Shown: positions 33,597-43,227, numbered from the stretch's first letter. The stretch is DNA of 64,000 bases from Pseudomonas chlororaphis subsp. piscium (GCF_003850345.1 NZ_CP027707.1:1550001-1614000); one strand, 5' to 3'. Notes: generated by a model not told the origin, from the sequence alone. Program-made: numbers and translations.

Positions 33597-34538
33597 TCAG
33601 CGCTGGATTTCTCGATCGCGATCCAGCTGGTAAGGCAGGTCCAGCAGTTGCAGCCCGGGACCTTCGAGCGCGCCGAGATGGAGATTGCCATCCTCTGCAG
33701 CTTCGGCTTGCAGTACGGCCAGGAGTTCAATGTTTTGTTCGGCGCGTGCGGCGATCACCACTTCACCGATGGAACTGCCGTGGGTCGGGGAGAACAGTGG
33801 GGTGCCGGGCTCCGGCAGCTCTTCGACGTTCAGGGCCAGGCGGTAGAGGCGGCGCTTGAGTTTGCCCAGGTACTGCATGCGCGCGACGATTTCCTGGCCG
33901 GTGTAGCAGCCTTTCTTGAAGCTGACGCCGCCGATGGCCTGCAGATTGAGCATTTGCGGGATGAACAGCTCGCGGGTGGCCGGCATGACCTGGCCGATAC
34001 CGGCGCGGATCTGGCCCAGCAACCAGTGGTTGAGATCGCCTTCGGGCAGTTGCGCGGCCAGCTTTTCACGCAGGCCTTCAGCTTTATCTGCGGGTGCCCA
34101 GAGCTCGGTCCGCTCCGCTGAAATACGAATGGCGATCAGGCCGTCGTTGCGGGCGACCGCGCCGTCTTCCGGCGGCAGCTCCAGCCCGAGACCGGCCAGC
34201 AGCGCAGCGGCGTTGCCCAGGCCGAAGCGCGCCCACAGGGCGCTTTCATCGCTGAGCTTGGCCTTGGAAAACACTGCGTATTTTTTCAGGTCCGCCAGTT
34301 GCGGCTCCAGCAACTCGGTGGCCATGGCCAGCAGGCAGCCATCGCCTTCGAGCAGGATGCGAAAGCTCGATTGCATGCGGCCTTTCTGGGTGCAACGGGC
34401 GCCCAGGCTGGATTGGCTGTCGCTGAGGTAATTGAGGTTGCAGGTCAGCTGGCCCTGAAGGAACTTGCTGGCATCGGGGCCGCGGACGGCGAGAACGCCC
34501 TCGTGGGACAGGGAGCAAAAAAAAGCGGAATCAGCCAT
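33597..34538 (-). CDS. ygfZ: Folate-binding protein YgfZ (Fe-S cluster maintenance)
   Basis: A 313-residue GcvT-like protein. The diagnostic signature KGCYTGQEIVARMQYLGK (about 227-244) contains the conserved Cys, and FLQGQLTCNLN near the N-terminus is typical. YgfZ uses tetrahydrofolate to support assembly or repair of certain Fe-S enzymes such as MiaB. It is divergent from sdhE, another respiratory flavoprotein/Fe-S maturation factor, with a 149-base gap, a conserved pairing in gamma-proteobacteria. Confidence 0.93.
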   Translation of the reverse strand: MADSAFFCSLSHEGVLAVRGPDASKFLQGQLTCNLNYLSDSQSSLGARCTQKGRMQSSFRILLEGDGCLLAMATELLEPQLADLKKYAVFSKAKLSDESALWARFGLGNAAALLAGLGLELPPEDGAVARNDGLIAIRISAERTELWAPADKAEGLREKLAAQLPEGDLNHWLLGQIRAGIGQVMPATRELFIPQMLNLQAIGGVSFKKGCYTGQEIVARMQYLGKLKRRLYRLALNVEELPEPGTPLFSPTHGSSIGEVVIAARAEQNIELLAVLQAEAAEDGNLHLGALEGPGLQLLDLPYQLDRDREIQR

Positions 34539-34687
34539 GGGTCATCGCAGGGTAAAAAGTCTGGCGAACATCATAAGGTGGCGCCCTTGAAATGGGTAGT
34601 TCACAAAGGATGGGTGGTGACCGACCAAAGCCGACTGTTCTGGCGTCCCTCGGGCTGTATACTTGCGCTCTATTTGAGGAGCGCTCC

Positions 34688-34942
34688 ATGGTCGAAGATG
34701 TTGAACTGAACCGCCTCTACTGGCACAGCCGCCGCGGCATGCTGGAACTGGACGTGTTGCTGGTGCCATTCGTGAAAGAAGTCTATCCGCATCTGAACGA
34801 TGTTGATCGTGCCTGCTACGTCAGGCTGCTCGAGTGCGAAGATCAGGACATGTTCGGCTGGTTCATGGAACGCTCCGAATCCGAAGATCCCGAGCTGCAA
34901 CGCATGGTCCGCATGATCCTGGATCGTGTCCAACCCAAGTAA
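34688..34942 (+). CDS. sdhE: FAD assembly factor SdhE
   Basis: An 84-residue protein promoting covalent FAD attachment to SdhA and FrdA. The hallmark [11 protein letters not shown] (about 15-25) is intact, followed by [20 protein letters not shown] and DMFGWFM. GAGGAGC lies just upstream of the ATG at 34688. The next gene (YgfX-like) starts inside its last codons. Confidence 0.94.
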   Translation: MVEDVELNRLYWHSRRGMLELDVLLVPFVKEVYPHLNDVDRACYVRLLECEDQDMFGWFMERSESEDPELQRMVRMILDRVQPK

Positions 34943-35378
34943 CACCTTCGAATGCCGCTGGCAGCCTTCCAGGCAATTGCTGGCGGCCTATCTTCTGGCC
35001 CAGTTGTTCGCGCTGGGCGCCTTGCTGATGCTCGATATTCCGCTCTGGGCCGGTCTGCTCGGGGCTCTGCTGTGCCTGGGCCACGGAGTCTGGGCATTGC
35101 CGCGGCGGATTCTACTGAGTCATCCCTCGGCTTTCAGCGGTCTGCGCCGTAATGCCGATGGCTGGCAGCTGTGGTGCGCCGGGCAGGGCTGGCGACCGGT
35201 GCAATTGCGGCCTGACAGCCTGGCGCTGCCGTTGCTGGTGGTGTTGCGTTTTCGCCTGCCGGGCGAGCGCTGGGTGAGGTCGGTCTGTGTGCCGCGAGAT
35301 GCGCAGGCGGCCGATGTGCATCGGCGCCTGCGCGTGCGGCTCAAGTTCAGTCGCCGTAGGTGGGCGGCACCAGAATAG
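34926..35378 (+). CDS. YgfX/CptA-like membrane protein
   Basis: A 150-residue protein with two adjacent N-terminal membrane segments (about 17-37 and 40-58), followed by a soluble domain ([34 protein letters not shown]). This is the layout of YgfX, the SdhE partner membrane protein (described as a cytoskeleton-targeting toxin in E. coli). The GTG start at 34926 overlaps sdhE by 17 bases. The 3' end overlaps the convergent nadB gene by 32 bases. The toxin role here is inferred only from synteny. Confidence 0.78.
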   Translation: MSNPSNTFECRWQPSRQLLAAYLLAQLFALGALLMLDIPLWAGLLGALLCLGHGVWALPRRILLSHPSAFSGLRRNADGWQLWCAGQGWRPVQLRPDSLALPLLVVLRFRLPGERWVRSVCVPRDAQAADVHRRLRVRLKFSRRRWAAPE

Positions 35379-36963
35379 TGTCCAGTGCTTCGGGCAGCAG
35401 GTTCGGGTAGTCGAGGGTGTAATGCAGACCCCGGCTTTCCTTACGCTCCATGGCCGAGCGAATCATCAGCTCGGCGACCTGGGCCAGGTTGCGCAGCTCG
35501 ATCAGGTCGCGACTGACCTTGTAGTTGCTGTAGAACTCATCGATTTCGTCCAGCAGCAGGCGCACCCGGTGCTGAGCACGTTGCAGGCGCTTGTTGGTGC
35601 GCACGATGCCGACATAGTCCCACATGAATCGCCGCAGTTCGTCCCAGTTGTGCGCAATGATCACGTCTTCGTCGGAGTCGGTGACCTGGCTGGCATCCCA
35701 GGCGGGCAGGGCGATCGGAATGGCGATCTGCGGCAGTTGCTCGAGAATGTCGGCTGCCGCGGAACGGGCATAGACGAAGCATTCCAATAGCGAGTTGCTG
35801 GCCATGCGGTTGGCGCCGTGCAGGCCGGTAAAGCTGGTTTCGCCAATGGCATACAGGCCCGGAACGTCGGTGCGACCCTGTTGGTCGACCATCACCCCGC
35901 CGCAGGTGTAGTGCGCGGCCGGTACCACCGGGATCGGCTGCTTGGTGATGTCGATGGAGAATTCCAGGCAGCGCTCGTACACGGTCGGGAAGTGGCTTTT
36001 GATAAAGGCTTCCGGCTTGTGGCTGATGTCCAGGTACACGCAATCGATACCCAGGCGCTTCATTTCATGGTCGATGGCCCGGGCGACGATATCCCGCGGC
36101 GCCAGTTCGGCGCGCGGGTCGAAACGCGGCATGAAGCGTTCACCGTTGGGCAGCTTCAGGAGTGCTCCCTCGCCGCGCAGGGCTTCGGTGATCAGGAAGC
36201 TCTTGGCCTGCGGATGGTAGAGACAGGTCGGGTGGAACTGGTTGAACTCCAGGTTGGCCACCCGGCAGCCCGAACGCCAGGCCATGGCGATGCCATCGCC
36301 ACAGGCGCCATCGGGGTTGCTGGTATAGAGGTAGACCTTGGCGGCACCGCCGGAAGCGAGGATGACAAAACGCGCACCGTAGGTATCGACTTCGCCGGTG
36401 GCGCGGTTGAGTACATAGGCGCCGAGGCAGCGATCGCCTTCCAGCCCCAGGCGTTTTTCGGTAATCAGATCGACGGCGACCCGCTGTTCCAGCAGCTCGA
36501 TGTTCGGGCGTTGCCGGGCCTGGTCCAGCAATGTGGTGAAGATGGCCGCGCCGGTGGCGTCGGCGGCATGGATGATGCGGCGATGGCTGTGGCCGCCTTC
36601 GCGGGTCAGGTGGAATTCGAAACCGCCGTCTTCATTGCCCGATTGTTCGTCGCGGGTGAAGGGCACGCCCTGATCGATCAGCCATTGAATGGCCTCGCGG
36701 CTGTGCTCGACGGTAAATCGTACTGCGTCTTCGTGGCACAGGCCGCCACCGGCATTGAGGGTGTCGTCGACGTGGGATTCGACGGTGTCGGTGTCGTCCA
36801 GCACTGCCGCGACGCCACCCTGAGCCCAATAGGTCGAGCCATTGGCGAGATCGCCCTTGCTCAATACGGCAATGCGCAGATGACCGGGCAAGGTCAGCGC
36901 AAGGCTCAAACCGGCAGCGCCGCTGCCTATCACCAGAACATCGTGTTGAAACTGTTGGCTCAT
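35347..36963 (-). CDS. nadB: L-aspartate oxidase
   Basis: A 538-residue FAD enzyme converting aspartate to iminoaspartate in NAD synthesis. It has the dinucleotide motif [15 protein letters not shown] near residue 8, the family stretch [15 protein letters not shown], the active-site [11 protein letters not shown] and [20 protein letters not shown]. The start at 36963 (MSQQFQHD) is the standard N-terminus; open frame extending upstream covers the nadB-algU promoter region. It is divergent from algU, as in other pseudomonads. Confidence 0.96.
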   Translation of the reverse strand: MSQQFQHDVLVIGSGAAGLSLALTLPGHLRIAVLSKGDLANGSTYWAQGGVAAVLDDTDTVESHVDDTLNAGGGLCHEDAVRFTVEHSREAIQWLIDQGVPFTRDEQSGNEDGGFEFHLTREGGHSHRRIIHAADATGAAIFTTLLDQARQRPNIELLEQRVAVDLITEKRLGLEGDRCLGAYVLNRATGEVDTYGARFVILASGGAAKVYLYTSNPDGACGDGIAMAWRSGCRVANLEFNQFHPTCLYHPQAKSFLITEALRGEGALLKLPNGERFMPRFDPRAELAPRDIVARAIDHEMKRLGIDCVYLDISHKPEAFIKSHFPTVYERCLEFSIDITKQPIPVVPAAHYTCGGVMVDQQGRTDVPGLYAIGETSFTGLHGANRMASNSLLECFVYARSAAADILEQLPQIAIPIALPAWDASQVTDSDEDVIIAHNWDELRRFMWDYVGIVRTNKRLQRAQHRVRLLLDEIDEFYSNYKVSRDLIELRNLAQVAELMIRSAMERKESRGLHYTLDYPNLLPEALDTILVPPTYGD

Positions 36964-37252
36964 TGGAAGATTCCGCTCAAAAGCGACCCGGGTCGGGGTT
37001 GGCGCAAGACGCCTGGATCGGCGAGTCAAAGCAGCCATGCAGCCCACTAGTATATAGAGGGGGGGATCGGCACAATAGCGGTGCCTTCGTGGCATTATGA
37101 AATTATGGGCGCGGAAAAGGCGGTCTTGCGAGGCAGTGATGGGTGGCTCTATTTTTCCGTCAAATCGGGGAGCTGGCGACTGTATCGAAGATGTAGCAAC
37201 CTTTTTCTCTTCATGGTTACACAATGTTCGCTCTGCACGGCTATAAAGATTG

Positions 37253-37281
37253 GGAACTTTTGATACGGCCCCAAACTCAAT
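37253..37281 (+). promoter_or_regulatory. Possible second AlgU-type promoter upstream of algU
   Basis: GGAACTT at 37253-37259 and TCAAT at 37277-37281 are separated by 17 bases. The spacing is one base longer than ideal and the -10 match is partial, so this is weaker than the site at 37447. It lies about 250 bases upstream of algU. Confidence 0.35.
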
Positions 37282-37446
37282 AGAAGGTTGCCTGATAGAA
37301 GGGACAGCGTCGGTTTTATGCAGGACTTGTGTTGTGGTCGTGCAACGCAATTCGACGACAGGATTATTCGCGCAGCCGGCCTTGCCCGCGCTGCGTTTTT
37401 CGTGCGTGCCAAATCAGAGCCCGCAGGAAACTTGCTTGGAGGGGGA

Positions 37447-37473
37447 GAACTTTTGCGAAAAGCCCGAGTCTAT
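37447..37473 (+). promoter_or_regulatory. AlgU (sigma-22/sigma-E type) autoregulated promoter
   Basis: GAACTT (37447-37452), a 16-base spacer and TCTAT (37469-37473) match the extracytoplasmic-function sigma consensus GAACTT-N16-TCtga. The surrounding bases (GAGAACTTTTGC, AGCCCGAGTCTAT) closely resemble the known P. aeruginosa algU P1 promoter. It explains positive autoregulation of algU-mucABD. Confidence 0.85.
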
Positions 37474-37532
37474 GTTTGCAAGCTTGATCGTTTAGTTATG
37501 CAAGCCTCCTCCGAGCTTATCGAGGAGTGTTC

Positions 37533-38114
37533 ATGCTAACCCAGGAAGAGGATCAGCAGCTGGTCGAGCGCGTTCAGCGCGGCGACAAGCGAGCGTTCGA
37601 TCTGCTAGTGCTGAAATACCAGCACAAAATTCTCGGGTTGATCGTGCGTTTCGTGCACGACACCCATGAAGCCCAGGATGTTGCACAAGAAGCTTTTATC
37701 AAGGCTTACCGTGCGCTTGGTAATTTCCGCGGTGACAGTGCGTTTTATACGTGGCTGTATCGTATCGCCATCAACACGGCGAAAAACTATCTGGTTTCAC
37801 GCGGCCGCCGGCCGCCGGATAGCGATGTCAGTTCCGAGGATGCGGAGTTCTACGATGGCGATCATGGCCTCAAGGATCTCGAATCGCCGGAGCGCGCATT
37901 GCTGCGGGATGAGATCGAAGGCACCGTCCATCGAACCATTCAGCAACTGCCAGAAGATTTGCGTACGGCTTTAACTTTACGTGAATTCGATGGTCTGAGT
38001 TACGAGGACATTGCCAGTGTCATGCAATGTCCGGTGGGTACCGTGCGCTCCCGGATTTTCCGCGCTCGGGAGGCCATCGATAAAGCCCTGCAGCCGTTGT
38101 TGCAGGAAACCTGA
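37533..38114 (+). CDS. algU: RNA polymerase ECF sigma factor AlgU (RpoE)
   Basis: A 193-residue envelope-stress sigma factor. Region 2 (about 20-95: DLLVLKYQHKILGLIVRFVH, AQDVAQEAFIKAYRAL, FYTWLYRIAINTAKNYL) and region 4 (about 130-185: LRTALTLREFDGLSYEDIA, CPVGTVRSRIFRAREAI) are complete. It drives alginate, envelope-stress and osmotic-stress genes and is held by MucA. The start at 37533 follows GAGGAGTGTTC. It has an AlgU-type promoter upstream and mucA 31 bases downstream. Confidence 0.97.
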   Translation: MLTQEEDQQLVERVQRGDKRAFDLLVLKYQHKILGLIVRFVHDTHEAQDVAQEAFIKAYRALGNFRGDSAFYTWLYRIAINTAKNYLVSRGRRPPDSDVSSEDAEFYDGDHGLKDLESPERALLRDEIEGTVHRTIQQLPEDLRTALTLREFDGLSYEDIASVMQCPVGTVRSRIFRAREAIDKALQPLLQET

Positions 38115-38145
38115 GACAGCGGCGACAGCCAAGAGAGGAACCGCC

Positions 38146-38733
38146 ATGAGTCGTGAAGCCCTGCAGGAATCGCTGTCCGCGGTGATGGATAACGAAGCGG
38201 ACGAACTGGAATTACGTCGGGTATTGAATGCCGTCGACGAAGTGGAAACCCGTGAGACCTGGGCTCGTTACCAGATCGCCCGGGCGGCCATGCACAAGGA
38301 GTTGCTGCTTCCGCGTCTGGATATCGCCGCGGCTGTTTCTGCTGCGCTGGCTGACGAAGCCGTACCGGTCAAGGCCACTCGTGGTCCATGGCGCAGCCTG
38401 GGTCGCCTGGCTGTTGCCGCATCGGTGACCGTTGCCGTATTGGCGGGTGTTCGCCTGTACAACCAGGACGAGATCGCTGGTGTCGAACTGGCACAGCAAT
38501 CGAACCAGCCAACCCTGGCTGCTCCTCAAGTAAAAGGCCCAGCTGTATTGGCCGGCTACAATGAGAGTTCGGAAGCCACTGGTCCTATGGCCAATGGCGT
38601 ATTGCAAGGTCAGCCAGGCTGGCACGATCAGCGTCTGCCGAGCTACCTGCGTCAGCATGCTCAACAAGCTGCACTGAAGGGCACTGAAAGCGCTCTGCCT
38701 TATGCTCGTGCGGCGAGCCTGGAAAACCGTTAA
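38146..38733 (+). CDS. mucA: Anti-sigma factor MucA
   Basis: A 195-residue single-pass inner-membrane protein. The cytoplasmic N-terminus (MSREALQESLSAVMDNEADE, to about 78) binds AlgU, a TM segment lies at about 84-104 (LGRLAVAASVTVAVLAGVRL), and the periplasmic tail binds MucB. Regulated proteolysis by AlgW and MucP releases AlgU. Length and sequence look intact, so no mucoid-type truncation is present. GAGAGGAACCGCC precedes the ATG at 38146. Confidence 0.95.
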   Translation: MSREALQESLSAVMDNEADELELRRVLNAVDEVETRETWARYQIARAAMHKELLLPRLDIAAAVSAALADEAVPVKATRGPWRSLGRLAVAASVTVAVLAGVRLYNQDEIAGVELAQQSNQPTLAAPQVKGPAVLAGYNESSEATGPMANGVLQGQPGWHDQRLPSYLRQHAQQAALKGTESALPYARAASLENR

Positions 38734-38741
38734 GGAGGATC

Positions 38742-39704
38742 ATGCGCGCCATCCCTCTACTCTCGCTTCTGCTCAGCGGCTGGTTCATCGTTCCAGCCCA
38801 CGCCGACGAAGCTCAGGATTGGTTGAAACGTCTTGGGCAAGCCGAACAGCAGCAAAGCTTCCAGGGTACTTTCGTCTACGAGCGTAACGGTAGTTTTTCT
38901 ACCCATAACATCTGGCATCGCGTCCAGGATGGTCAGGTCCGCGAGCGACTGATTCAGCTCGACGGTTCCGCTCAAGAGGTTGTGCGTGTTGATGGGCGTA
39001 CCCAATGTGTCAGCGGTACGCTGGTGGCTGGACTGGGGGATGGCCCCAACGCTTCGGCCCACTCACTCGATCCAGAAAAGCTCAAGAATTGGTACGACCT
39101 TGCCGTCATCGGCAAGTCGCGTGTGGCTGGGCGTGCGGCGGTCATCGTTTCCCTGACCCCGCGGGACCAGCACCGTTATGGTTTTGAATTGCATCTGGAC
39201 CGCGAAACGGGCCTGCCGCTGAAATCGTTGCTGTTGAACGATAAGGGGCAGTTGCTCGAGCGTTTCCAGTTCACTCGCCTGGATACGACGGATATACCGA
39301 AGGACAGCGAGCTGCAGGCCAGCGCCGAATGCAAGGCTGTGGCCCTGGACAGCGACAAGGCTTCCGCGGTGAAGGCTGCACAGACCTGGCACTCGGATTG
39401 GTTGCCGCCAGGCTTCGAATTGACCAGCAGCAGTGCACGCAAGGATCCCGACACCAAGACCATGGTCAACAGCCTGATGTACGACGATGGCCTGGCCCGC
39501 TTCTCGGTGTTCCTCGAACCGCTCAATGGTGCGACGGTGACCGACACCCGCACTCAGCTGGGCCCGACCGTGGCGGTCTCCCGACGCCTGACCACGCCAG
39601 AAGGCGAGATGATGGTGACAGTGGTGGGTGAGATACCTATCGGCACCGCCGAACGGATCGCCTTGTCGATGCGTACCGACGCCGCTGCGCCCAAGGCGCA
39701 GTGA
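38742..39704 (+). CDS. mucB: Periplasmic regulator MucB (RseB homologue)
   Basis: A 320-residue periplasmic protein with a signal peptide ending AHA (about residue 20). It has the LolA-like N-terminal domain (QSFQGTFVYERNGSFSTHNI, partly HIWHRV-type in homologues) and a C-terminal lipid-sensing domain (LPPGFELTSS, YDDGLARFSVFLEPL). It binds the MucA periplasmic tail and protects it from AlgW until lipopolysaccharide signals release it. It starts 8 bases after mucA, with TAAGGAGG overlapping the mucA stop. Confidence 0.94.
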   Translation: MRAIPLLSLLLSGWFIVPAHADEAQDWLKRLGQAEQQQSFQGTFVYERNGSFSTHNIWHRVQDGQVRERLIQLDGSAQEVVRVDGRTQCVSGTLVAGLGDGPNASAHSLDPEKLKNWYDLAVIGKSRVAGRAAVIVSLTPRDQHRYGFELHLDRETGLPLKSLLLNDKGQLLERFQFTRLDTTDIPKDSELQASAECKAVALDSDKASAVKAAQTWHSDWLPPGFELTSSSARKDPDTKTMVNSLMYDDGLARFSVFLEPLNGATVTDTRTQLGPTVAVSRRLTTPEGEMMVTVVGEIPIGTAERIALSMRTDAAAPKAQ

Positions 39705-39952
39705 GTATCAGCCTCAGGTGTTCATCGAGCGTTAATGTTGGTTGTGTAAGAGGTCTGCAATGCCAGCTCTGCAATCGAGATATCTACATGTTCGGTGATC
39801 ATTTTCATTTGCAAAACCCCCTGTTTTTTCTTATAGGTCAGAGCCACTAGGTCCTGGCCTTGTTTGTCGTTTCCGGGACAAAAGTACTGCGCGAGTCGCT
39901 TGGTATTTCTTGTTCCCTATCGCTTAACCACGCTCGTTGCAATGGGAGCCGT

Positions 39953-41380
39953 ATGTCGATACCACGTTTGAAATCCTATCTTTCCATTTTCGCTACTGTG
40001 CTGGTGCTCGGTCAGGTCGTCAGCGCGCAGGCGGCGGACTTGCCCGACTTCACGCAACTGGTCGAGCAGGCATCGCCTGCCGTGGTCAACATCAGTACCA
40101 CGCAGAAGCTCCCGGACCGTAAGGTTTCCGCCCAGATGCCGGACCTCGAAGGCTTGCCGCCGATGCTGCGCGAGTTTTTCGAGCGTGGCATGCCGCCGCA
40201 GCCGCGTTCGCCACGGGGTGATCGCCAGCGTGAAGCCCAGTCCCTGGGTTCGGGCTTCATCATTTCGTCGGACGGTTACATCCTGACCAACAACCATGTG
40301 ATTGCCGATGCGGATGAAATCCTTGTCCGTCTGGCCGACCGCAGCGAACTGAAAGCCAAGCTGATCGGCACCGATCCACGTTCCGACGTGGCATTGCTGA
40401 AGATCGATGGCAAGGACCTGCCAGTGCTGAAACTGGGCAAATCCCAGGACCTGAAGGCCGGTCAGTGGGTAGTGGCCATCGGTTCGCCGTTCGGTTTCGA
40501 CCACACCGTGACCCAGGGCATCGTCAGTGCCATCGGTCGTAGCCTGCCGAACGAAAACTACGTGCCGTTCATCCAGACCGACGTGCCGATCAACCCGGGT
40601 AACTCCGGTGGTCCGCTGTTCAACCTGGCCGGTGAAGTCGTGGGTATCAACTCGCAGATCTACACCCGTTCCGGCGGCTTCATGGGGGTGTCCTTCGCGA
40701 TCCCGATCGATGTTGCCATGGACGTTTCCAACCAGCTGAAAGCCGGTGGCAAAGTCAGCCGCGGCTGGCTGGGCGTGGTCATCCAGGAAGTGAACAAGGA
40801 CCTGGCGGAGTCCTTCGGCCTGGAGAAGCCGGCCGGTGCGCTGGTGGCACAGATCCAGGACGACGGTCCGGCGGCCAAGGGCGGCCTGCAGGTGGGCGAT
40901 GTGATCCTGAGCATGAACGGTCAACCGATCATCATGTCGGCGGACCTGCCGCATCTGGTGGGTGCCCTCAAGGCGGGCGCGAAAGCCAACCTTGAAGTGA
41001 TTCGTGACGGCAAGCGCAAGAACGTCGAATTGACCGTTGGTGCGATTCCGGACGAAGACAAGGCCCTGGACGCCATCGGCAAGTCCGGTGTCGAGCGCAG
41101 CAGCAACCGTCTGGGCGTTGCGGTGGTCGAGCTGAGCGACGAGCAGAAGAAAACCTACGACCTCAAGGGCGGTGTGGTGATCAAGGAAGTTCAGGACGGC
41201 CCCGCGGCGTTGATCGGCCTGCAGCCGGGCGACGTGATCACTCACCTGAACAATCAGGCGATCACTTCGACCAAGAACTTCACTGAAATCGCCCAGGCGC
41301 TGCCGAAGAACCGTTCGGTCTCGATGCGGGTTCTGCGTCAGGGACGCGCCAGCTTCATTACCTTCAAGCTGGCCGAGTAA
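39953..41380 (+). CDS. mucD: Periplasmic serine protease MucD (DegP/HtrA family)
   Basis: A 475-residue periplasmic protease-chaperone. Signal peptide about 1-27 (QVVSAQAAD). The catalytic triad is His115 (TNNHVIADAD), Asp145 (RSDVALLKID) and Ser218 (NPGNSGGPL), followed by two PDZ domains (about 275-370 and 385-475). It degrades misfolded envelope proteins and dampens AlgU activation. Unlike P. aeruginosa, no mucC lies between mucB and mucD; the 248-base gap contains no mucC remnant. A strong terminator follows. Confidence 0.95.
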   Translation: MSIPRLKSYLSIFATVLVLGQVVSAQAADLPDFTQLVEQASPAVVNISTTQKLPDRKVSAQMPDLEGLPPMLREFFERGMPPQPRSPRGDRQREAQSLGSGFIISSDGYILTNNHVIADADEILVRLADRSELKAKLIGTDPRSDVALLKIDGKDLPVLKLGKSQDLKAGQWVVAIGSPFGFDHTVTQGIVSAIGRSLPNENYVPFIQTDVPINPGNSGGPLFNLAGEVVGINSQIYTRSGGFMGVSFAIPIDVAMDVSNQLKAGGKVSRGWLGVVIQEVNKDLAESFGLEKPAGALVAQIQDDGPAAKGGLQVGDVILSMNGQPIIMSADLPHLVGALKAGAKANLEVIRDGKRKNVELTVGAIPDEDKALDAIGKSGVERSSNRLGVAVVELSDEQKKTYDLKGGVVIKEVQDGPAALIGLQPGDVITHLNNQAITSTKNFTEIAQALPKNRSVSMRVLRQGRASFITFKLAE

Positions 41381-41406
41381 TCCGTGTAGCGGATTGATTG
41401 CGCAAT

Positions 41407-41439
41407 AAAAAGCCCGCCTCGAAAGAGGCGGGCTTTTTT
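41407..41439. terminator. Bidirectional intrinsic terminator after mucD
   Basis: AAAAAGCCCGCCTC and GAGGCGGGCTTTTTT pair around a GAAA tetraloop. It ends the rightward algU operon and the convergent leftward bepA gene. Confidence 0.95.
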
Positions 41440-41456
41440 GTGGGTACCGGTTGGGC

Positions 41457-42890
41457 TCAGCGCATCATGTCCTTGACCATCTGCTCCTGGTCCATCAGCT
41501 CACGCTGACGAGCGTCGATCCGCGAAGACAGGGGGAAATTGCTGCCGGCGCGACGTTTAGCGAAATCCAACTGCTGGATCGCCTGGCGATAGTCGCCGAC
41601 CAGGGCAAAGTATTCGGCCCGCGCCTGATGCAGGCCGATGATATTGCCGGACAGGCCACGGGTTTCCGCCACCGAGTACCAGACGTCCGGATCGTCGGAG
41701 CGTGTCTTGAGCAGATTTTCCAGGGCCTTTTCGGCGTCCGCAGGGCGATTCTGCTTGAGCAGCAGATCGACCCTGACCTGGTTCAATGGGTAGTTGCCCG
41801 GGTACTGGGCAAGCATTTTATCCACCCGGGCCTGGGCGTCGGAAAAGCGGCTGGTAGCGGTATCCAGGTCGATCTGGGCCAGGTTGTAAGTAATGTCGTT
41901 AGGCTGCTTGGCCAGCAGCTGCTTGAGGTTTTCCCGGGCATCGTTGAACTGGCTGCCCTTGATCTGGGCGATGGCGAGGCCGTAGCGGGCGATATCGTTT
42001 TTCGGGTTTTCGTCGAGCTGGGCGCGGAAACGCTTGGCGCCCATGCCGGGAGACTCTTCGTAGATCAACTGCACCCGTGCGCGGATCAGTTGATAACGCA
42101 GGCTGTCTTCCTTGCCGCCGGCCTTGGCCTGTTCTGCGCGGTTGCGGGTGTCGGCGATCCGCGATTCGGTGACCGGGTGAGTCAGCAAGAACTCCGGCGG
42201 CTTGGCGTCGAAGCGGTACTGGCGCATCAGACGCTCGAACATGGTCGGCATGGAGCGCGGGTCATAACCGGCTTTTTCCAGGTTGAGGATGCCAATGCGG
42301 TCGGCTTCCTGCTCGTTCTGCCGAGAGAAGCGCCGTTGTTCCTGGATGGCCGCGGCCTGGGTGCCGGCAATGGCGGCGATCCCGGCGTCGCCACCGCCTG
42401 CCGCGGCGATCACGATACCGGCCAGCAGGGCGGCCATCATCGGCACCTGCATGCGCTGCGAGGCCTCGACGCCACGGGCGAAGTGGCGTTGCGACAAGTG
42501 CGCCAATTCGTGAGCCAGCACCGAGGCATATTCGCCTTCGGTCTGGGCGTTGAGGAACAGCCCGCCGTTGACCCCGACAATCCCGCCTGGAGCAGCAAAG
42601 GCGTTGAGTTGCGGGCTGTTGATCAGGATGAATTCGAGGCGCCGGTCATTGACCTGGCTGGTCTCGACCAGCTTGTAGACGCTGGTTTCGACGTAATCCT
42701 TGAGTTGCGGGTCGTTGAGTTGCGAAACCTGGCTGCGCAGCAGCGCCAGCCAGGCGCGGCCCAGTTGGTGTTCTTGTTGGGGGGAGACAATGGCAGAACT
42801 GGCATCACCGAGTGACGGCAGGTCGTCGGCGAAGCCTGGTGAGGCGAGCAGGCAAGCGAGCGTCAGCAGGGTAGGGCGCAAAAAAGTCAT
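41457..42890 (-). CDS. bepA: Periplasmic M48 metalloprotease with TPR domain (BepA family)
   Basis: A 477-residue exported protease-chaperone for outer-membrane proteins such as LptD. Signal peptide about 1-21 (LASPGFADD). The M48 zinc site is HELAH at 127-131, with a third ligand in NEQEADRIG (about 192-200). The C-terminal half (about 280-470) is a series of TPR helices (AQLDENPKNDIARYGLAIAQ). The start at 42890 is used because the longer frame adds only MSTKALC before the signal. It is divergent from the TusA-like gene. Confidence 0.9.
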   Translation of the reverse strand: MTFLRPTLLTLACLLASPGFADDLPSLGDASSAIVSPQQEHQLGRAWLALLRSQVSQLNDPQLKDYVETSVYKLVETSQVNDRRLEFILINSPQLNAFAAPGGIVGVNGGLFLNAQTEGEYASVLAHELAHLSQRHFARGVEASQRMQVPMMAALLAGIVIAAAGGGDAGIAAIAGTQAAAIQEQRRFSRQNEQEADRIGILNLEKAGYDPRSMPTMFERLMRQYRFDAKPPEFLLTHPVTESRIADTRNRAEQAKAGGKEDSLRYQLIRARVQLIYEESPGMGAKRFRAQLDENPKNDIARYGLAIAQIKGSQFNDARENLKQLLAKQPNDITYNLAQIDLDTATSRFSDAQARVDKMLAQYPGNYPLNQVRVDLLLKQNRPADAEKALENLLKTRSDDPDVWYSVAETRGLSGNIIGLHQARAEYFALVGDYRQAIQQLDFAKRRAGSNFPLSSRIDARQRELMDQEQMVKDMMR

Positions 42891-42987
42891 GCACAAAGCC
42901 TTAGTCGACAAAGAGTCTACTGTAGCCGGACACCAGGCCTTGGACCAGATATTCTAGGCACCTCGACGACCCTCCCGGAGTGACGCA

Positions 42988-43227
42988 ATGACTGATGCTG
43001 TAGCCCACGACGCCGAGCTCGATGCCAGCGGCCTGAACTGCCCGCTGCCGCTGCTCAAGGCCAAGATGGAACTCAATCGCCTGGCCAGCGGCGCGGTGCT
43101 CAAGGTGATCGCCACGGATGCCGGTTCCCAGCGCGACTTTCGCACCTTTGCCCGTTTGGCCGGTCATACCTTGCTTCGCGAGGAAGACGAAGCCGGGGTC
43201 TATCGTTACTGGCTGAAGAAGGCCTGA
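42988..43227 (+). CDS. TusA-family sulfur carrier protein
   Basis: A 79-residue SirA/TusA-fold protein. The signature DASGLNCPLPLLKAK carries Cys18 in the CPxP motif that takes up persulfide. It probably transfers sulfur in cofactor or tRNA thiolation; the P. aeruginosa homologue (PA1006) influences iron and molybdenum-cofactor homeostasis. It is followed 41 bases later by the AI-2E-family permease gene in a conserved pair. Confidence 0.88.
   Translation: MTDAVAHDAELDASGLNCPLPLLKAKMELNRLASGAVLKVIATDAGSQRDFRTFARLAGHTLLREEDEAGVYRYWLKKA

Noticed and set aside
39788..39850. 20-codon frame in the mucB-mucD gap as a mucC remnant
   Set aside because: No resemblance to MucC and no ribosome-binding site; probably chance.
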